NCBI GenBank assembly: GCA_020847095.1
Contig: JADLCR010000004.1
Span: forward strand, 1-64,000
Source of the DNA: Oligoflexia bacterium
GTDB lineage: Bacteria; Bdellovibrionota; Bdellovibrionia; JABDDW01
DNA: 64,000 nt
Reading direction: 5' to 3'
The notes under the pieces were generated by a model, which had not been told where the DNA came from, did no database searches, and saw only the letters and a program-made list of their open reading frames with translations. Below, in pieces: positions 1 to 8,886 of the stretch. The position numbers were made by a program, and so were the translations under genes. Every line of letters starts with the position of its first letter. The stretch's first letter is position 1.

Positions 1-1848
1 AGTTGTGGAACGGTGAACCCCCAATTACTGCGAAATATCAATTATATGAAGTTTGATCTTCTGACCAACTACACCACTTTTGACTATAACTACTCTTCCA
101 TCATGCACTATCCACGCTCCCCAATTGGCGGAAATCTTTTTAATTTTGATCTGGTTGCATCTCGAAGATGTATTGGAGACGTTTCGGTTCAACAAGCGAT
201 CACTCCAACTGATGAACAAATTGTGCAGGCTATGTATCCCGGAACCGGTTCCGTTGATCTCATCCCCCGAGCTGGAGAGGCTCCTATTCAAGCTAAGAAG
301 TTTGACTTTCTCTTAGAGTCGATGGACCTTGTCGGAGTCAATTTTGAACTCCAATTGAAACTAAAAAACTTGAGCGATTTTGCCTGGGGCGAAAAATTTG
401 AGGTTTTGCTTCAGACAAACGATCCAGGGGTTAAAATTCAAAATGTAGCTGTACCCACGGGATTTTTAGTTAACCCAGGAGAATCCGTTCGCCTTAGTCG
501 CTACCTAACGTTTGATGGTCCCGATCGTAGCGTCAGCATTAGTGTCACAATTAAAAATTTAGCCGACGGCCAAGTTGCTGGACCGCAGTCCCTTTCTGTT
601 TACTTATCAAATGAATTTAAAACCCCGAATTTATCAATGACTCTGGTGAATGAGGGCGACCCCTATTTTGGCGATTTAGATTCGATAACCGTTCCAGTTT
701 TTGTGAAAAACTTATCTCCCCTTTACAACCATCAATCTCTAAGCGTTGTTTTAAAATTGAGTAACGGTCTAACTCGAACCGCCAATCTGGGAGTGTTGGC
801 CCCGGGGCAATCACAAACGCTTAACTTTAAGTTGCTTAAGTCCGAGGTCTTTGACCGAACGTTCGCTCCACCTGGCACCCTTGATTTTAGAACGGTCCAA
901 GTTCGCGCTTTAGAAAATAATAATCCTTTTGAAAAGTCATCGAAGTTAGACTTCTTGATTTATAACCAAAAGCCCGCACTCAATAAATTTTTGGGCCATT
1001 TAATTGAAATAGAAATCAATGATACCACTGGTAAGCGGTGGCCAAGTGGCGCATCAGCGCCAGTAGTAAGCCGGAATGCAAAGATCGACATCATGGCTTT
1101 ATTCAAAAATATTTCTGGAAATAGTTTGAATGGAAGGATGTTTTGGGAAAGATGTGACCTTTATTTCTCAAGAAACGATGGTCCTTATTATGAGTATACT
1201 CCTGGATCTTCAAAACGAGAATTTCTGAACAGGCCCTTGGCGCCTAATGAAACTGAAACTCAGAATTATAGCTGGCAATTAAGTGATTACGATCTTTCGA
1301 CTTTCGATTTGGGAAGCATCGTGTGCGTACCTTTCTTGTATGGTACCGTCGATCACATTGGCAGTTATGCGGATGGTTCATTTATTTTGGAAAAACTCCC
1401 TCGCGCCCCGGAGCCAACTCCAACAGTGCAGCCGTCGCCATCGCCAAGACATATAGCGTTACCGTCGCCCTCACCAGATGAGAGGCCTGAAGCGTCACCG
1501 TTGCCTAGCGCCGGTATAGAGACCTCTGGGGGCTGCACAGAATACCAATATACAAGAACCGAATGCGCAGAGCTCGTTGGCACCGGGCAGGTTTGTTGCG
1601 TTGGCCCTGGAAATCTTAGAGCCATTTGCGAAACTAAATGCCCAAGCTCCGTAGAACCGACTCCTGAACCAACTCCAACTCCAACCGCTCCGGATTCTGG
1701 TCCGAGCACTGAGTGTTTCTCTGATCATTTCGATACTCGAGCGGAGTGCTTGGATTGGATTGGAGCTAACCGCCCGAATCAAGGATGGACATGCGAGGTT
1801 GGGGCATTTAATCGCAAGTTTGCTTGCCCTCCAGGGGCCACTCCATAA
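1..1848 (+). CDS. Secreted astacin-like (M12A) metallopeptidase, 5' end missing
   Basis: The reading frame is open from base 1, so the N-terminus lies outside the window. Near the start the protein carries SIMHYP, the Met-turn of astacins, after the typical aromatic FDYNYS stretch. A TPTDEQIVQAMYP segment then matches the end of an astacin catalytic domain. The zinc motif HExxHxxGxxH would lie just upstream and cannot be seen. After the catalytic end come about 400 residues that look like beta-sandwich (CARDB-like) repeats, then a Pro/Ser/Thr linker, a Cys-rich module (bases 1534-1650), a second Pro/Thr linker and another Cys-rich module (1714-1845). The layout suggests an exported protease with C-terminal binding modules. 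The peptidase call rests on the Met-turn context; substrate is unknown. Confidence 0.75.
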   Translation, partial: SCGTVNPQLLRNINYMKFDLLTNYTTFDYNYSSIMHYPRSPIGGNLFNFDLVASRRCIGDVSVQQAITPTDEQIVQAMYPGTGSVDLIPRAGEAPIQAKKFDFLLESMDLVGVNFELQLKLKNLSDFAWGEKFEVLLQTNDPGVKIQNVAVPTGFLVNPGESVRLSRYLTFDGPDRSVSISVTIKNLADGQVAGPQSLSVYLSNEFKTPNLSMTLVNEGDPYFGDLDSITVPVFVKNLSPLYNHQSLSVVLKLSNGLTRTANLGVLAPGQSQTLNFKLLKSEVFDRTFAPPGTLDFRTVQVRALENNNPFEKSSKLDFLIYNQKPALNKFLGHLIEIEINDTTGKRWPSGASAPVVSRNAKIDIMALFKNISGNSLNGRMFWERCDLYFSRNDGPYYEYTPGSSKREFLNRPLAPNETETQNYSWQLSDYDLSTFDLGSIVCVPFLYGTVDHIGSYADGSFILEKLPRAPEPTPTVQPSPSPRHIALPSPSPDERPEASPLPSAGIETSGGCTEYQYTRTECAELVGTGQVCCVGPGNLRAICETKCPSSVEPTPEPTPTPTAPDSGPSTECFSDHFDTRAECLDWIGANRPNQGWTCEVGAFNRKFACPPGATP

Positions 1849-1877
1849 AAAAAGGGAGCCTGTAGGCTCCCTCTTTT
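1847..1877. terminator. Bidirectional intrinsic terminator
   Basis: A 7-bp perfect stem (GGGAGCC, loop TGTA, GGCTCCC) is flanked by a run of seven A on the left and TCTTTT on the right. It lies between the convergent metalloprotease gene (stop at 1846-1848) and ahcY (stop at 1899), so it can serve both strands. Confidence 0.85.
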
Positions 1878-1898
1878 AACTTTCAATTTTAACTGACC

Positions 1899-3158
1899 TC
1901 AAGTTCCCTCGAGATAGTTGTTGGCGTACCGAGATTGCTCCGGGGTGAGTTTATCAATGTCAAACCCTTGGGTTCTCAGTTTTGTAAGCGCCAGCATCTG
2001 ATCTTGCTCTTCGGTAATATCATGAACGCCCTTGCTCATAGACTTTCCGTCCTGAGCCAACTTCACCATTCCTAAGAATTGATTAGCAAAGCTCATATCC
2101 ATGACTTCACTGGGGTGCCCTTCGGCGGCAGCTAGGTTGACGAGTCGGCCTTGAGCCAACAAGTAAATGCGCTTTCCATTTTTTAAGCGATACTCTTCGC
2201 AGTTTGGTCGAATGGTGCGCTTGCTTTCGGCCAAAGACTCAAGGTCAGGAATATTGACTTCGCAGTCGTAATGTCCGGTGTTACAAACAATGGCGCCGTC
2301 TTTCATGGATTCAAAATGTCTTTTTACAATGACGTCTTTCATGCCCGTAGCGGTAATGAAGATATCGCCGTGTTTACAAGCTTCGTCCATTTTCATAACG
2401 CGATGACCATCGAGGGTTGCTTTCAAAGCGGCCGTCGGCTTGATTTCGGTGACGATGACATTGGCACCAAGCCCTTTAGCGCGATCGGAGCAGCCCTTTC
2501 CACAATGCCCATATCCGGCAGAGACGAAAGTTTTTCCGGCAACCAAAACGCTAGTGGCTCGGATAACGCCATCCCAGCTAGATTGACCAGTTCCATAGAC
2601 GTTATCAAAATCCCATTTGGTTTCTGCATCGTTAATGGCAATGACGGGGTACTTGAGTGCCCCTTCGTGAGCCATCGCACGAAGGCGGTGGACTCCCGTA
2701 GTGGTTTCTTCGGTTCCGCCGATGATGGTCGGAATGAGTTCAGGTTTTTTGGTATGCACGGTCATGATCAAATCAGCGCCGTCATCCAGTGTAAGCGTAG
2801 GTTTGAAGTCGAGGGTTCTCTCAATACACCAGTAGAACTCTTCGCGATTCATCCCATGCCAAGCGTAGATGCTTGTGCCGTTTTTCGCTAGAGCCGCCGC
2901 AATGGCATCATTTGTAGAAAGTGGGTTGCAACCAGACCAGCTCACTTCCGCACCGGCGGCCGTCAAGGTTTCAATCAACACGGCCGTTTCTTTGGTCACA
3001 TGAAGGCAACCGGCAATGCGATGACCCTTGAGAGGTTTCGTTTTGCTATACTCACGGCGAAACTCCATCATGACGGGCATGCGGCTTTCAGCCCATTGAA
3101 TGTCTAGCCGGCCTTGCTCAGCTAAACCAATATCTTTTACTTTGTATTTTTCTGCCAT
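1899..3158 (-). CDS. ahcY: S-adenosylhomocysteine hydrolase
   Basis: It splits S-adenosylhomocysteine into adenosine and homocysteine, removing the product inhibitor of methyltransferases. About 419 residues show the family landmarks: an N-terminal AGCLHVTKETAVL substrate segment, NDAETKWDFDN, and the NAD-binding glycine loop GYGHCGKG, where most bacteria have GYGDVGKG. The start at 3158 is chosen because AGGGAGGAAAG sits just ahead of it; the longer open frame to 3251 would run into metK. It follows metK by 22 bp, so the two make a methyl-cycle operon. The C-terminus (LTPEQSRYANNYLEGT) is close in style to the short form of the enzyme. No riboswitch fits in the short gap. Confidence 0.96.
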   Translation of the reverse strand: MAEKYKVKDIGLAEQGRLDIQWAESRMPVMMEFRREYSKTKPLKGHRIAGCLHVTKETAVLIETLTAAGAEVSWSGCNPLSTNDAIAAALAKNGTSIYAWHGMNREEFYWCIERTLDFKPTLTLDDGADLIMTVHTKKPELIPTIIGGTEETTTGVHRLRAMAHEGALKYPVIAINDAETKWDFDNVYGTGQSSWDGVIRATSVLVAGKTFVSAGYGHCGKGCSDRAKGLGANVIVTEIKPTAALKATLDGHRVMKMDEACKHGDIFITATGMKDVIVKRHFESMKDGAIVCNTGHYDCEVNIPDLESLAESKRTIRPNCEEYRLKNGKRIYLLAQGRLVNLAAAEGHPSEVMDMSFANQFLGMVKLAQDGKSMSKGVHDITEEQDQMLALTKLRTQGFDIDKLTPEQSRYANNYLEGT

Positions 3159-3180
3159 CTTTCCTCCCTTGGGCGTTGGC

Positions 3181-4350
3181 TTAAACCAATTTCTTAAGCT
3201 GTTCCACACGCTCAGTTTTCTCCCATGTGAAGCTCTCTTCGGTGCGGCCAAAGTGACCGTAAGCTGCCGTGGGTTGATAACGTGGTTTCAGCAAATCATA
3301 ATACTTAACAATAGCCGCTGGTCGTAGATCCCAGAGCTCGCGGCAAGCCTTGGTGAGTTTATCCAGATTAACTTTTTCAGTTCCGAAAGTATCAAGCATC
3401 ACGCTAATTGGCTGGGCCACGCCAATGGCATATGAAACCTGAACTAAACAACGATCGGCAAGGCCTGCAGCGACAACGTTTTTCGCCATGTGGCGGGCCG
3501 CATAGCACGCACTTCGATCGACTTTAGAGGGATCTTTTCCAGAAAATGCTCCACCACCATGACCGCCGTGTCCGCCGTAAGTGTCCACGATGATTTTTCG
3601 ACCGGTAAGACCGGCATCGCCCTGGGGACCACCAATGACAAATCGGCCTGTGGGGTTAACGTAAATTTTGGTTTTGCTGTCCATTAAGTGCTCAGGAAGC
3701 GACTTCTTGATGACGTGACTAATAACATCGTCACGAATCTGCTCAAGCGTCACATCGGGGTTATGCTGAGTAGACAACACCACCGCATCAATACGCACGG
3801 GCTTATGATCTTTATATTCAATGGTCACCTGGCTCTTGCCATCGGGACGAAGATATTTGAGCTCTCCACTTTTTCTCACTTGTGACAATCGGCGGGTGAG
3901 TTTGTGTGCAAGGCTTATAGTCAGTGGCATCATTTCTGGAGTTTCGTTGATGGCGTAACCAAACATCATTCCTTGGTCGCCCGCCCCTTGCTCTTTTTCA
4001 CCTTTGGTATCAACGCCCATGGCAATATCAGGCGACTGGCGACCGATACTTGTGAGAATGGCGCATGAATTTCCGTCAAACCCAAGTTCCGCATGATCGT
4101 AACCGATACCTTTAATGACGCCTCGGGCGATTTCGGCCATATCAACGTAGGCCCGAGTTGTAATTTCGCCGGCGATCATGGCAACACCAGTTGTGACCAA
4201 TGTTTCGCACGCTACTCGTGACGTGGGATCTTCTTTTAAGATCGCATCTAAAACTGCGTCGCTAATTTGATCGCAAATTTTGTCAGGATGACCTTCGGTG
4301 ACGGATTCACTTGTAAATAAATAGTCTTTAGGACCCATTTGAGCTGCCAT
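3181..4350 (-). CDS. metK: S-adenosylmethionine synthetase
   Basis: It makes S-adenosylmethionine from methionine and ATP. The 389-residue protein has GHPDK (20-24), [12 protein letters not shown] (from residue 122) and the glycine-rich P-loop-like [16 protein letters not shown], all diagnostic of MetK, and is of normal length for the family. AAGGAG lies 8 bases before the ATG. A good sigma-70 promoter sits directly upstream (4381-4408), separated from hpf by that gene's terminator. ahcY follows on the same strand, so SAM synthesis and SAH removal are probably co-transcribed. Confidence 0.97.
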   Translation of the reverse strand: MAAQMGPKDYLFTSESVTEGHPDKICDQISDAVLDAILKEDPTSRVACETLVTTGVAMIAGEITTRAYVDMAEIARGVIKGIGYDHAELGFDGNSCAILTSIGRQSPDIAMGVDTKGEKEQGAGDQGMMFGYAINETPEMMPLTISLAHKLTRRLSQVRKSGELKYLRPDGKSQVTIEYKDHKPVRIDAVVLSTQHNPDVTLEQIRDDVISHVIKKSLPEHLMDSKTKIYVNPTGRFVIGGPQGDAGLTGRKIIVDTYGGHGGHGGGAFSGKDPSKVDRSACYAARHMAKNVVAAGLADRCLVQVSYAIGVAQPISVMLDTFGTEKVNLDKLTKACRELWDLRPAAIVKYYDLLKPRYQPTAAYGHFGRTEESFTWEKTERVEQLKKLV

Positions 4351-4380
4351 GAACTTGTCTCCTTACTAAAATGACAAGGC

Positions 4381-4408
4381 ATGATAGCAGCCCAAATGGA
4401 CGGGTCAA
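4381..4408 (-). promoter_or_regulatory. Sigma-70 promoter of metK-ahcY
   Basis: On the minus strand TTGACC (4403-4408) and TATCAT (4381-4386) are separated by 16 bases, each one mismatch from consensus. The predicted start lies about 24 bases before metK, leaving room for the AAGGAG site. It lies immediately downstream of the hpf terminator. Confidence 0.6.
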
Positions 4409-4410
4409 AC

Positions 4411-4440
4411 GAAAAACGAGCTAAACCTCAGGCTTAGCTC
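4411..4440 (-). terminator. Intrinsic terminator of hpf
   Basis: On the minus strand a 10-bp stem with one G-U pair (GAGCTAAGCC, loop TGA, GGTTTAGCTC) is followed by GTTTTTC. The hpf stop codon lies inside the left arm of the stem. Confidence 0.8.
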
Positions 4441-4811
4441 ACTCTTTGTTTGGTTCTCTTGGAATCCGCTTGCAGAGCCAATTCCCTTCGAAGGTAGCCC
4501 TCGTTACTGAGCTCAGCATCGTGATGGGCTTGGACTTTTTCTTTATGCTTCATCAGCTGGCGCTCAAGCTTATCGACGACCTTATCAATCGCTGCATAAA
4601 GAACCGGGTCCTTTGCTTTGGCGGCGTAATGATGTTGCCCAGCATCAAGAGTCACTTCAGCAATTTGATCTGCTTTTTGGACGCTGAAGATAAAATGGAC
4701 TCGAGGCTCTTTATGAAGAGCGAACTTTTCCATCTTGTTGATTCTATTTAGGGCATAATCCTTAATAGATTCAAGGGCTTCCATTTTTTTGAAGGTGAAT
4801 TTGGTTTGCAT
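4434..4811 (-). CDS. hpf: Ribosome hibernation-promoting factor, short form
   Basis: The 125-residue protein matches the short HPF/YfiA family, which binds the 30S decoding region and stores idle ribosomes. Visible family traits are the N-terminal FTFKKMEALESIKDYALNRI helix, a beta strand rich in charged residues, and the AAIDKVVDKLERQLMKHKEK helix, with a basic tail. It lacks the C-terminal dimerisation domain of the long form. It lies 86 bp after rpoN, the usual neighbour of hpf in proteobacteria. Its stop codon is buried in the terminator stem. Confidence 0.92.
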   Translation of the reverse strand: MQTKFTFKKMEALESIKDYALNRINKMEKFALHKEPRVHFIFSVQKADQIAEVTLDAGQHHYAAKAKDPVLYAAIDKVVDKLERQLMKHKEKVQAHHDAELSNEGYLRRELALQADSKRTKQRVS

Positions 4812-4897
4812 GACTGACCTCCACTTAGGTTGGTTGTGGATGGGAATTTCTTCCCGTAAATAATGTGATTACTCTTCGGCGCTTTTCAAGGCCTAGA

Positions 4898-6340
4898 TCA
4901 GAAATATTTTTTGCGTTTGCTGCTGGGTAATATACCTAACATATCTCGATATTTAGCTACGGTGCGGCGGGCTATTTCGATTCCGGCCTTTTCTTTCAAA
5001 ATTTCGACGATTCTTTGATCAGAGTAAGGATTTTTAGGGTCTTCTTGGGAGACCATTTCCTTAATCTTTTCTTTTACCGACTCGCTTGCCAGCGAATCTC
5101 CGTCAGTCTTATTAATGCCACTATTAAAGAAATATTTTAATTCAAAAATACCTCGTGGTGTGTGGACGTACTTTGCGGTCGTGACCCGAGAGACCGTCGA
5201 TTCGTGCATTCCAATATCATTGGCAATATCTCTTAAGATCATCGGGCGCAGATGCTCTAAGCCCTTATCTAAAAAATCACGCTGATGACGAACAATACTT
5301 TCTGTCACTTTGTAAATGGTACGCTGCCGCTGATGAATGGACTTAATGAGCCAAACCGCTGAACGCAGTTTGTCTTGAATGTACTCTTTTGTTACGCTGC
5401 TTGATTCTTTTCCGGACAAAACATTTTTATAGAAATTTGAGATTTTAAGCCGCGGCAACCCGTCTTCATTTAACGAAACAACATATTCATCGCCAACTTT
5501 GTAGACGTAAACATCAGGAACGACATATTGAGTATCGGTTCCTGAGAAGCTTCGTCCGGGCTTCGGTTCCATATCAAAAATGATTTTACATATTTCGATG
5601 ATTTCTTGGAGCGGTTTACCCATGGCTTTGGCGATGCCTTCGAAATTCTTTTTCTCCAAGTCTTTCATGTGATTTTTGATGATGTGAACTAAGTCGTGGG
5701 TGTCTTCGCCCAGGACCTTAGCTTGAACAAGCAAACATTCTTGAAGATTGCGAGCGGCAATTCCAGGTGGGTCGAATTCTTGCACCATTTGTAAAATGCT
5801 TTCGAGTTCTTCAACTGGTAAATTTTCTTCTGGGCATACTTCTTCTATGGGAATCGGCAAGTACCCGTCATCGTCAATATTGCCGATAATTTTTTGAGCG
5901 ATGCGCTCTTCGTTTTCGCTAAATCCAGACATCTTCATTTGCCAAATCAGGTATTCGTGCAAACTTTCATGGCGCGTAATGAGATTTTCATAGTTATGCA
6001 CTTCTTCAGTGTTGCGCATGCCCGCTTGGCTCATGGATTGGCGCGAATTATCTTCGACGTAATTTTCCCATTCGAATTCTTCTTTTTTATTATCGTCAGC
6101 TTGAGGAGGTGGAGCTTCTTCGCTCTCGGCCATATCTAGATTTTCAGTTTCCTTTGTAGAAGCGTCATCTTCTGGAGATTCTGGAGCCTCTTCAAGAACG
6201 GGATTCTCTTCTAGCTCTTTGGTGACCACCGTTTCTAACTCAAGGCGGGACAGTTGCAAAAGCTTAATAGCTTGCTGCAGCTGTGGAGTCATCCGCAGCT
6301 GTTGAGAAAGTTTTAGTCCCTGTTTAAGTTCAAATCCCAT
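4898..6340 (-). CDS. rpoN: RNA polymerase sigma-54 factor
   Basis: This sigma factor recognises -24/-12 promoters and needs an AAA+ activator to open DNA. Region I is present (LKLSQQLRMTPQLQQAIKLLQ), followed by an acidic region II, the core-binding domain, and the RpoN box ARRTVAKYRD at residues 457-466 of 480. Length is normal. The ATG lies 2 bp from the lptB stop, giving the common lptC-lptB-rpoN-hpf order. An activator gene with matching AAA+ domain lies in this window at 25147. Confidence 0.97.
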   Translation of the reverse strand: MGFELKQGLKLSQQLRMTPQLQQAIKLLQLSRLELETVVTKELEENPVLEEAPESPEDDASTKETENLDMAESEEAPPPQADDNKKEEFEWENYVEDNSRQSMSQAGMRNTEEVHNYENLITRHESLHEYLIWQMKMSGFSENEERIAQKIIGNIDDDGYLPIPIEEVCPEENLPVEELESILQMVQEFDPPGIAARNLQECLLVQAKVLGEDTHDLVHIIKNHMKDLEKKNFEGIAKAMGKPLQEIIEICKIIFDMEPKPGRSFSGTDTQYVVPDVYVYKVGDEYVVSLNEDGLPRLKISNFYKNVLSGKESSSVTKEYIQDKLRSAVWLIKSIHQRQRTIYKVTESIVRHQRDFLDKGLEHLRPMILRDIANDIGMHESTVSRVTTAKYVHTPRGIFELKYFFNSGINKTDGDSLASESVKEKIKEMVSQEDPKNPYSDQRIVEILKEKAGIEIARRTVAKYRDMLGILPSSKRKKYF

Positions 6341-6342
6341 AG

Positions 6343-7065
6343 CTAGATTTTAAAATTCTCTCCTAAGTAAAACTTCCTTGCGACTGGTGATTCTGCAATT
6401 TCCTCAGCGGTCCCAGTCACCTGAATACGACCTTCTTTAAGGATATAACCTCTATCACAGATTCTCAAAGTCTCGCGAACATTGTGGTCTGTAATCAGGA
6501 CCCCAATATTTCGCTCTTTGAGCTGCTTCACGATGGCCTGGATATCTCCTACGGCGATCGGATCGATCCCGGCAAAGGGCTCGTCTAGAAGCAAAAATTT
6601 AGGCTCTCCAGCAAGTGCTCTCGCGATTTCAACGCGGCGCCTTTCGCCTCCTGAGAGCGCGTATGCGTAACTTTTACTCACATGGTGGATCTTCAAATCA
6701 TCAAGAAGATCTTCTAGCCTTTCAGCCCGTTCGCTACTTCCATAGCCGTGAGCTTCAAGCGCCACCATGATATTGTCTTCAACTGATAATCGACGAAATA
6801 CCGAAGGTTCTTGAGGAAGATAACTCACGCCAAGGCGAGCCCGTTCATACATGGGCTTTTGTCCAATGCTTGCGCCGTTGACAAAAATGTCACCGGTATC
6901 TGGCTTTACAAGACCAACGACCATGTAAAACGAAGTTGTTTTACCGGCTCCGTTTGGTCCCAAGAGACCTACAATTTCGCCAGCACGCACTTCGAAGCTG
7001 ACGCCGTCTACGACTTTTCGCTTTTTAAACGATTTTGAAATGTTATCTATTGCGAGCACGTTCAT
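6343..7065 (-). CDS. lptB: LPS export ABC transporter ATPase
   Basis: LptB is the cytoplasmic ATPase that powers extraction of LPS from the inner membrane with LptF, LptG and LptC. The 240 residues hold Walker A GPNGAGKTTS, signature LSGGERRR, Walker B LLLDEPFAGIDP and switch histidine in LITDHNVRET, all typical of LptB. It directly abuts the upstream LptC-like gene and the downstream rpoN. lptF and lptG are not in the window. Confidence 0.96.
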   Translation of the reverse strand: MNVLAIDNISKSFKKRKVVDGVSFEVRAGEIVGLLGPNGAGKTTSFYMVVGLVKPDTGDIFVNGASIGQKPMYERARLGVSYLPQEPSVFRRLSVEDNIMVALEAHGYGSSERAERLEDLLDDLKIHHVSKSYAYALSGGERRRVEIARALAGEPKFLLLDEPFAGIDPIAVGDIQAIVKQLKERNIGVLITDHNVRETLRICDRGYILKEGRIQVTGTAEEIAESPVARKFYLGENFKI

Positions 7066-8070
7066 TTAAAGTTTCCTCCGCACTTCACCGTCAACGCGTG
7101 CCTTAGCTTTTATCACACGAATTTCTTTCCCGCCGTCAATAAATCGGATTTCTTCGCCGCGCAGCTCATTTTCCCCTTGCATCACTCTCGGGTCTCCTGA
7201 AAGTACAAATTCATTTTGAGCAAAAAGAATTTCAGCTCTTCGGCTTACCGCCAGCCGCTCGCGGTCGGTCACCCGCACGTTTCCTTCAAGCAGCAAGCTT
7301 TTCAAATTCCCTCCAGGAGCATACAAGAAATCAGCTCGATCGCCGGTCATTCTGACTTGATCCATATCCACCTGAACATTTTGCTCAAACCGAGCCATGT
7401 TGGCTTTTCCTTTTACTTTTGCGTGATGCGAGCGTATTTGCATATAACGATTGTTCTTGAACAGCTTTTCGGCTTTGACGTTTTGCTTTAAGGTCATTTC
7501 GTTAGTTTTAAGATCAGCCTCAAAACCTGCGCCTACAATTCGGATCTGACCATCTGAAGTTTCGGGACCCATTAAGTCAAAAGCCTCTGCGGTGCTGAGA
7601 AGCTTTTCCTTTGCCAGATATTTAACGGCTCCACTTTTAACGACATAACCATCAGAGGTCGTTGTGAGAACGTTCCCGCTGATTTCCATATCTTTTGTTT
7701 CGGTTTCCACAGTCCCTTCGTCTCCAGAAACCAAATATTCAACATTTGAATTTCCAAAAAACTTAACTTTAACCTTCTTAAGGCGCCAAGTTCCTTTGTC
7801 CTTAAAACCTTGTCCTTGCTGAGCATCAAGCTCCCACTCTTTACGTCCATTGGTAATTCCAAAAACGTGAGCACCGCTCATTTCTTGAGAAGTTGTTTCG
7901 ACAGCCGAAGTTTTAACTTCAATGGGAGGAGGAGTTGGCATCGGTCCGGCATCTTGAATGGTGTGGGTGCGCGAAGGGTTGAAGGTGACAATCTCAACAA
8001 CCAATATCGCTAAGAGCAGCCCAAAGCCCAGGACCTGGCCTAGACGTTTCCACTTTCTATTCATGTTCAA
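7066..8070 (-). CDS. lptC: LptC-like protein with an LptA/OstA-like C-terminal half
   Basis: The protein has one N-terminal membrane segment (about residues 12-28) and then a long periplasmic part of short beta strands. The first half fits LptC, which passes LPS from LptBFG to LptA. The second half (roughly 200-330), with repeats such as KGKANMARFEQNVQV, GGNLKSLLLEGNVRV and ENELRGEEIRF, reads like the OstA/LptA beta-jellyroll. At 334 residues it is far longer than the roughly 190 of enterobacterial LptC, so a C-A fusion is likely. Its stop abuts the lptB start. ATG codons at residues 1 and 3 are both usable. The domain split is inferred from pattern. Confidence 0.8.
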   Translation of the reverse strand: MNMNRKWKRLGQVLGFGLLLAILVVEIVTFNPSRTHTIQDAGPMPTPPPIEVKTSAVETTSQEMSGAHVFGITNGRKEWELDAQQGQGFKDKGTWRLKKVKVKFFGNSNVEYLVSGDEGTVETETKDMEISGNVLTTTSDGYVVKSGAVKYLAKEKLLSTAEAFDLMGPETSDGQIRIVGAGFEADLKTNEMTLKQNVKAEKLFKNNRYMQIRSHHAKVKGKANMARFEQNVQVDMDQVRMTGDRADFLYAPGGNLKSLLLEGNVRVTDRERLAVSRRAEILFAQNEFVLSGDPRVMQGENELRGEEIRFIDGGKEIRVIKAKARVDGEVRRKL

Positions 8071-8097
8071 ATACTACCATGCCGAAAAGCCTTACAA

Positions 8098-8886
8098 ATG
8101 GACAAAACAAAGGCCGAATTCAACAAAAATTGGTTCACATACGACGGGCAACAAGTACTGGGCCCCTTGAGTCCGTTTCAAATTATTAAGCACCTGGAAT
8201 CCAAACGGCTACTAGAAACTGACCTTATTTGGAGTCGAGAATACTCTCAATGGCAGCCCATTTCAGAGTGGATGAAGGCTCAAAGCGCCCCTATAAAGGC
8301 CGACGAGGAACTGTGGTACGTTGCTTCCAAAGGACTAAATCAAGGTCCCCTCACTACAGATAGCCTGGTCAAACTAATGAAGCAAAAACAGCTTGGATTA
8401 GATAGCCGATTTTGGACGCCGGGAATGGACCGCTGGCTTCCGCTTTCTCAGTTCCCGGAGCTTGTTAAACGCGTGGGCCTAATGGCAAGAAAGCACCCGC
8501 GTGCTCCCTTTGTCGGAAGAGTTCGATTTGATGACGGACAAGAAATTCCCGCCCTAGCGCTGAACATTTCCCGTGGCGGAATGGGTTTGAGGCTTAACGA
8601 ACCGGCTGCAGGGGATAACAGTGATCTTGAAAAAACCGTGATCATGGATTGGGAATCTGAGGATCAAGAAAAAACCCGCATCTTCACATTTGATAAGCCC
8701 GAAACTTTTCTGGTTGGTTCGGAGTTCAAACTTCAAATTGAATCACCACTTTTAGACAAAGTCTTTTCAGTAGAATCCATTGTGGTCCATCGGACCAATG
8801 AAGAAATCGGGCTTAGGTTCTTGAGTATTCCAGAACCCGCCCTTCAAAGCCTAGATCGCTATATCAGTGAATTTCTAGAGGCTTAA
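8098..8886 (+). CDS. Tandem GYF_2 domains plus PilZ domain protein
   Basis: Two repeats of about 50 residues, WFTYDGQQVLGPLS...W and WYVASKGLNQGPLTT...W, fit the GYF_2 (DUF4339) family, which binds proline-rich peptides. A PilZ domain follows from about residue 130: RKHPR gives the RxxxR element and NISRGG the [D/N]xSxxG element, so the cyclic-di-GMP contact residues look intact. No signal peptide or membrane segment is seen. The gene is divergent from lptC and overlaps the 3' end of aglS by 4 bp. GYF domains also occur in the Myxococcus gliding protein GltJ, so a control role on the neighbouring motor is a reasonable inference. The start has a weak ribosome site. Confidence 0.82.
   Translation: MDKTKAEFNKNWFTYDGQQVLGPLSPFQIIKHLESKRLLETDLIWSREYSQWQPISEWMKAQSAPIKADEELWYVASKGLNQGPLTTDSLVKLMKQKQLGLDSRFWTPGMDRWLPLSQFPELVKRVGLMARKHPRAPFVGRVRFDDGQEIPALALNISRGGMGLRLNEPAAGDNSDLEKTVIMDWESEDQEKTRIFTFDKPETFLVGSEFKLQIESPLLDKVFSVESIVVHRTNEEIGLRFLSIPEPALQSLDRYISEFLEA

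Noticed and set aside
1365-1709. A Gly/Val-rich open frame on the minus strand
   Set aside because: It mirrors the Pro/Thr/Ser repeat linker of the astacin-like gene.
2271-2891. A 206-residue open frame on the plus strand
   Set aside because: It lies wholly inside ahcY on the opposite strand, has no recognisable domain and no ribosome site; ahcY is certain.
4351-4433. SAM riboswitch in front of metK
   Set aside because: The 83-bp gap is filled by the hpf terminator, the promoter and a short leader, leaving no space for a SAM aptamer.
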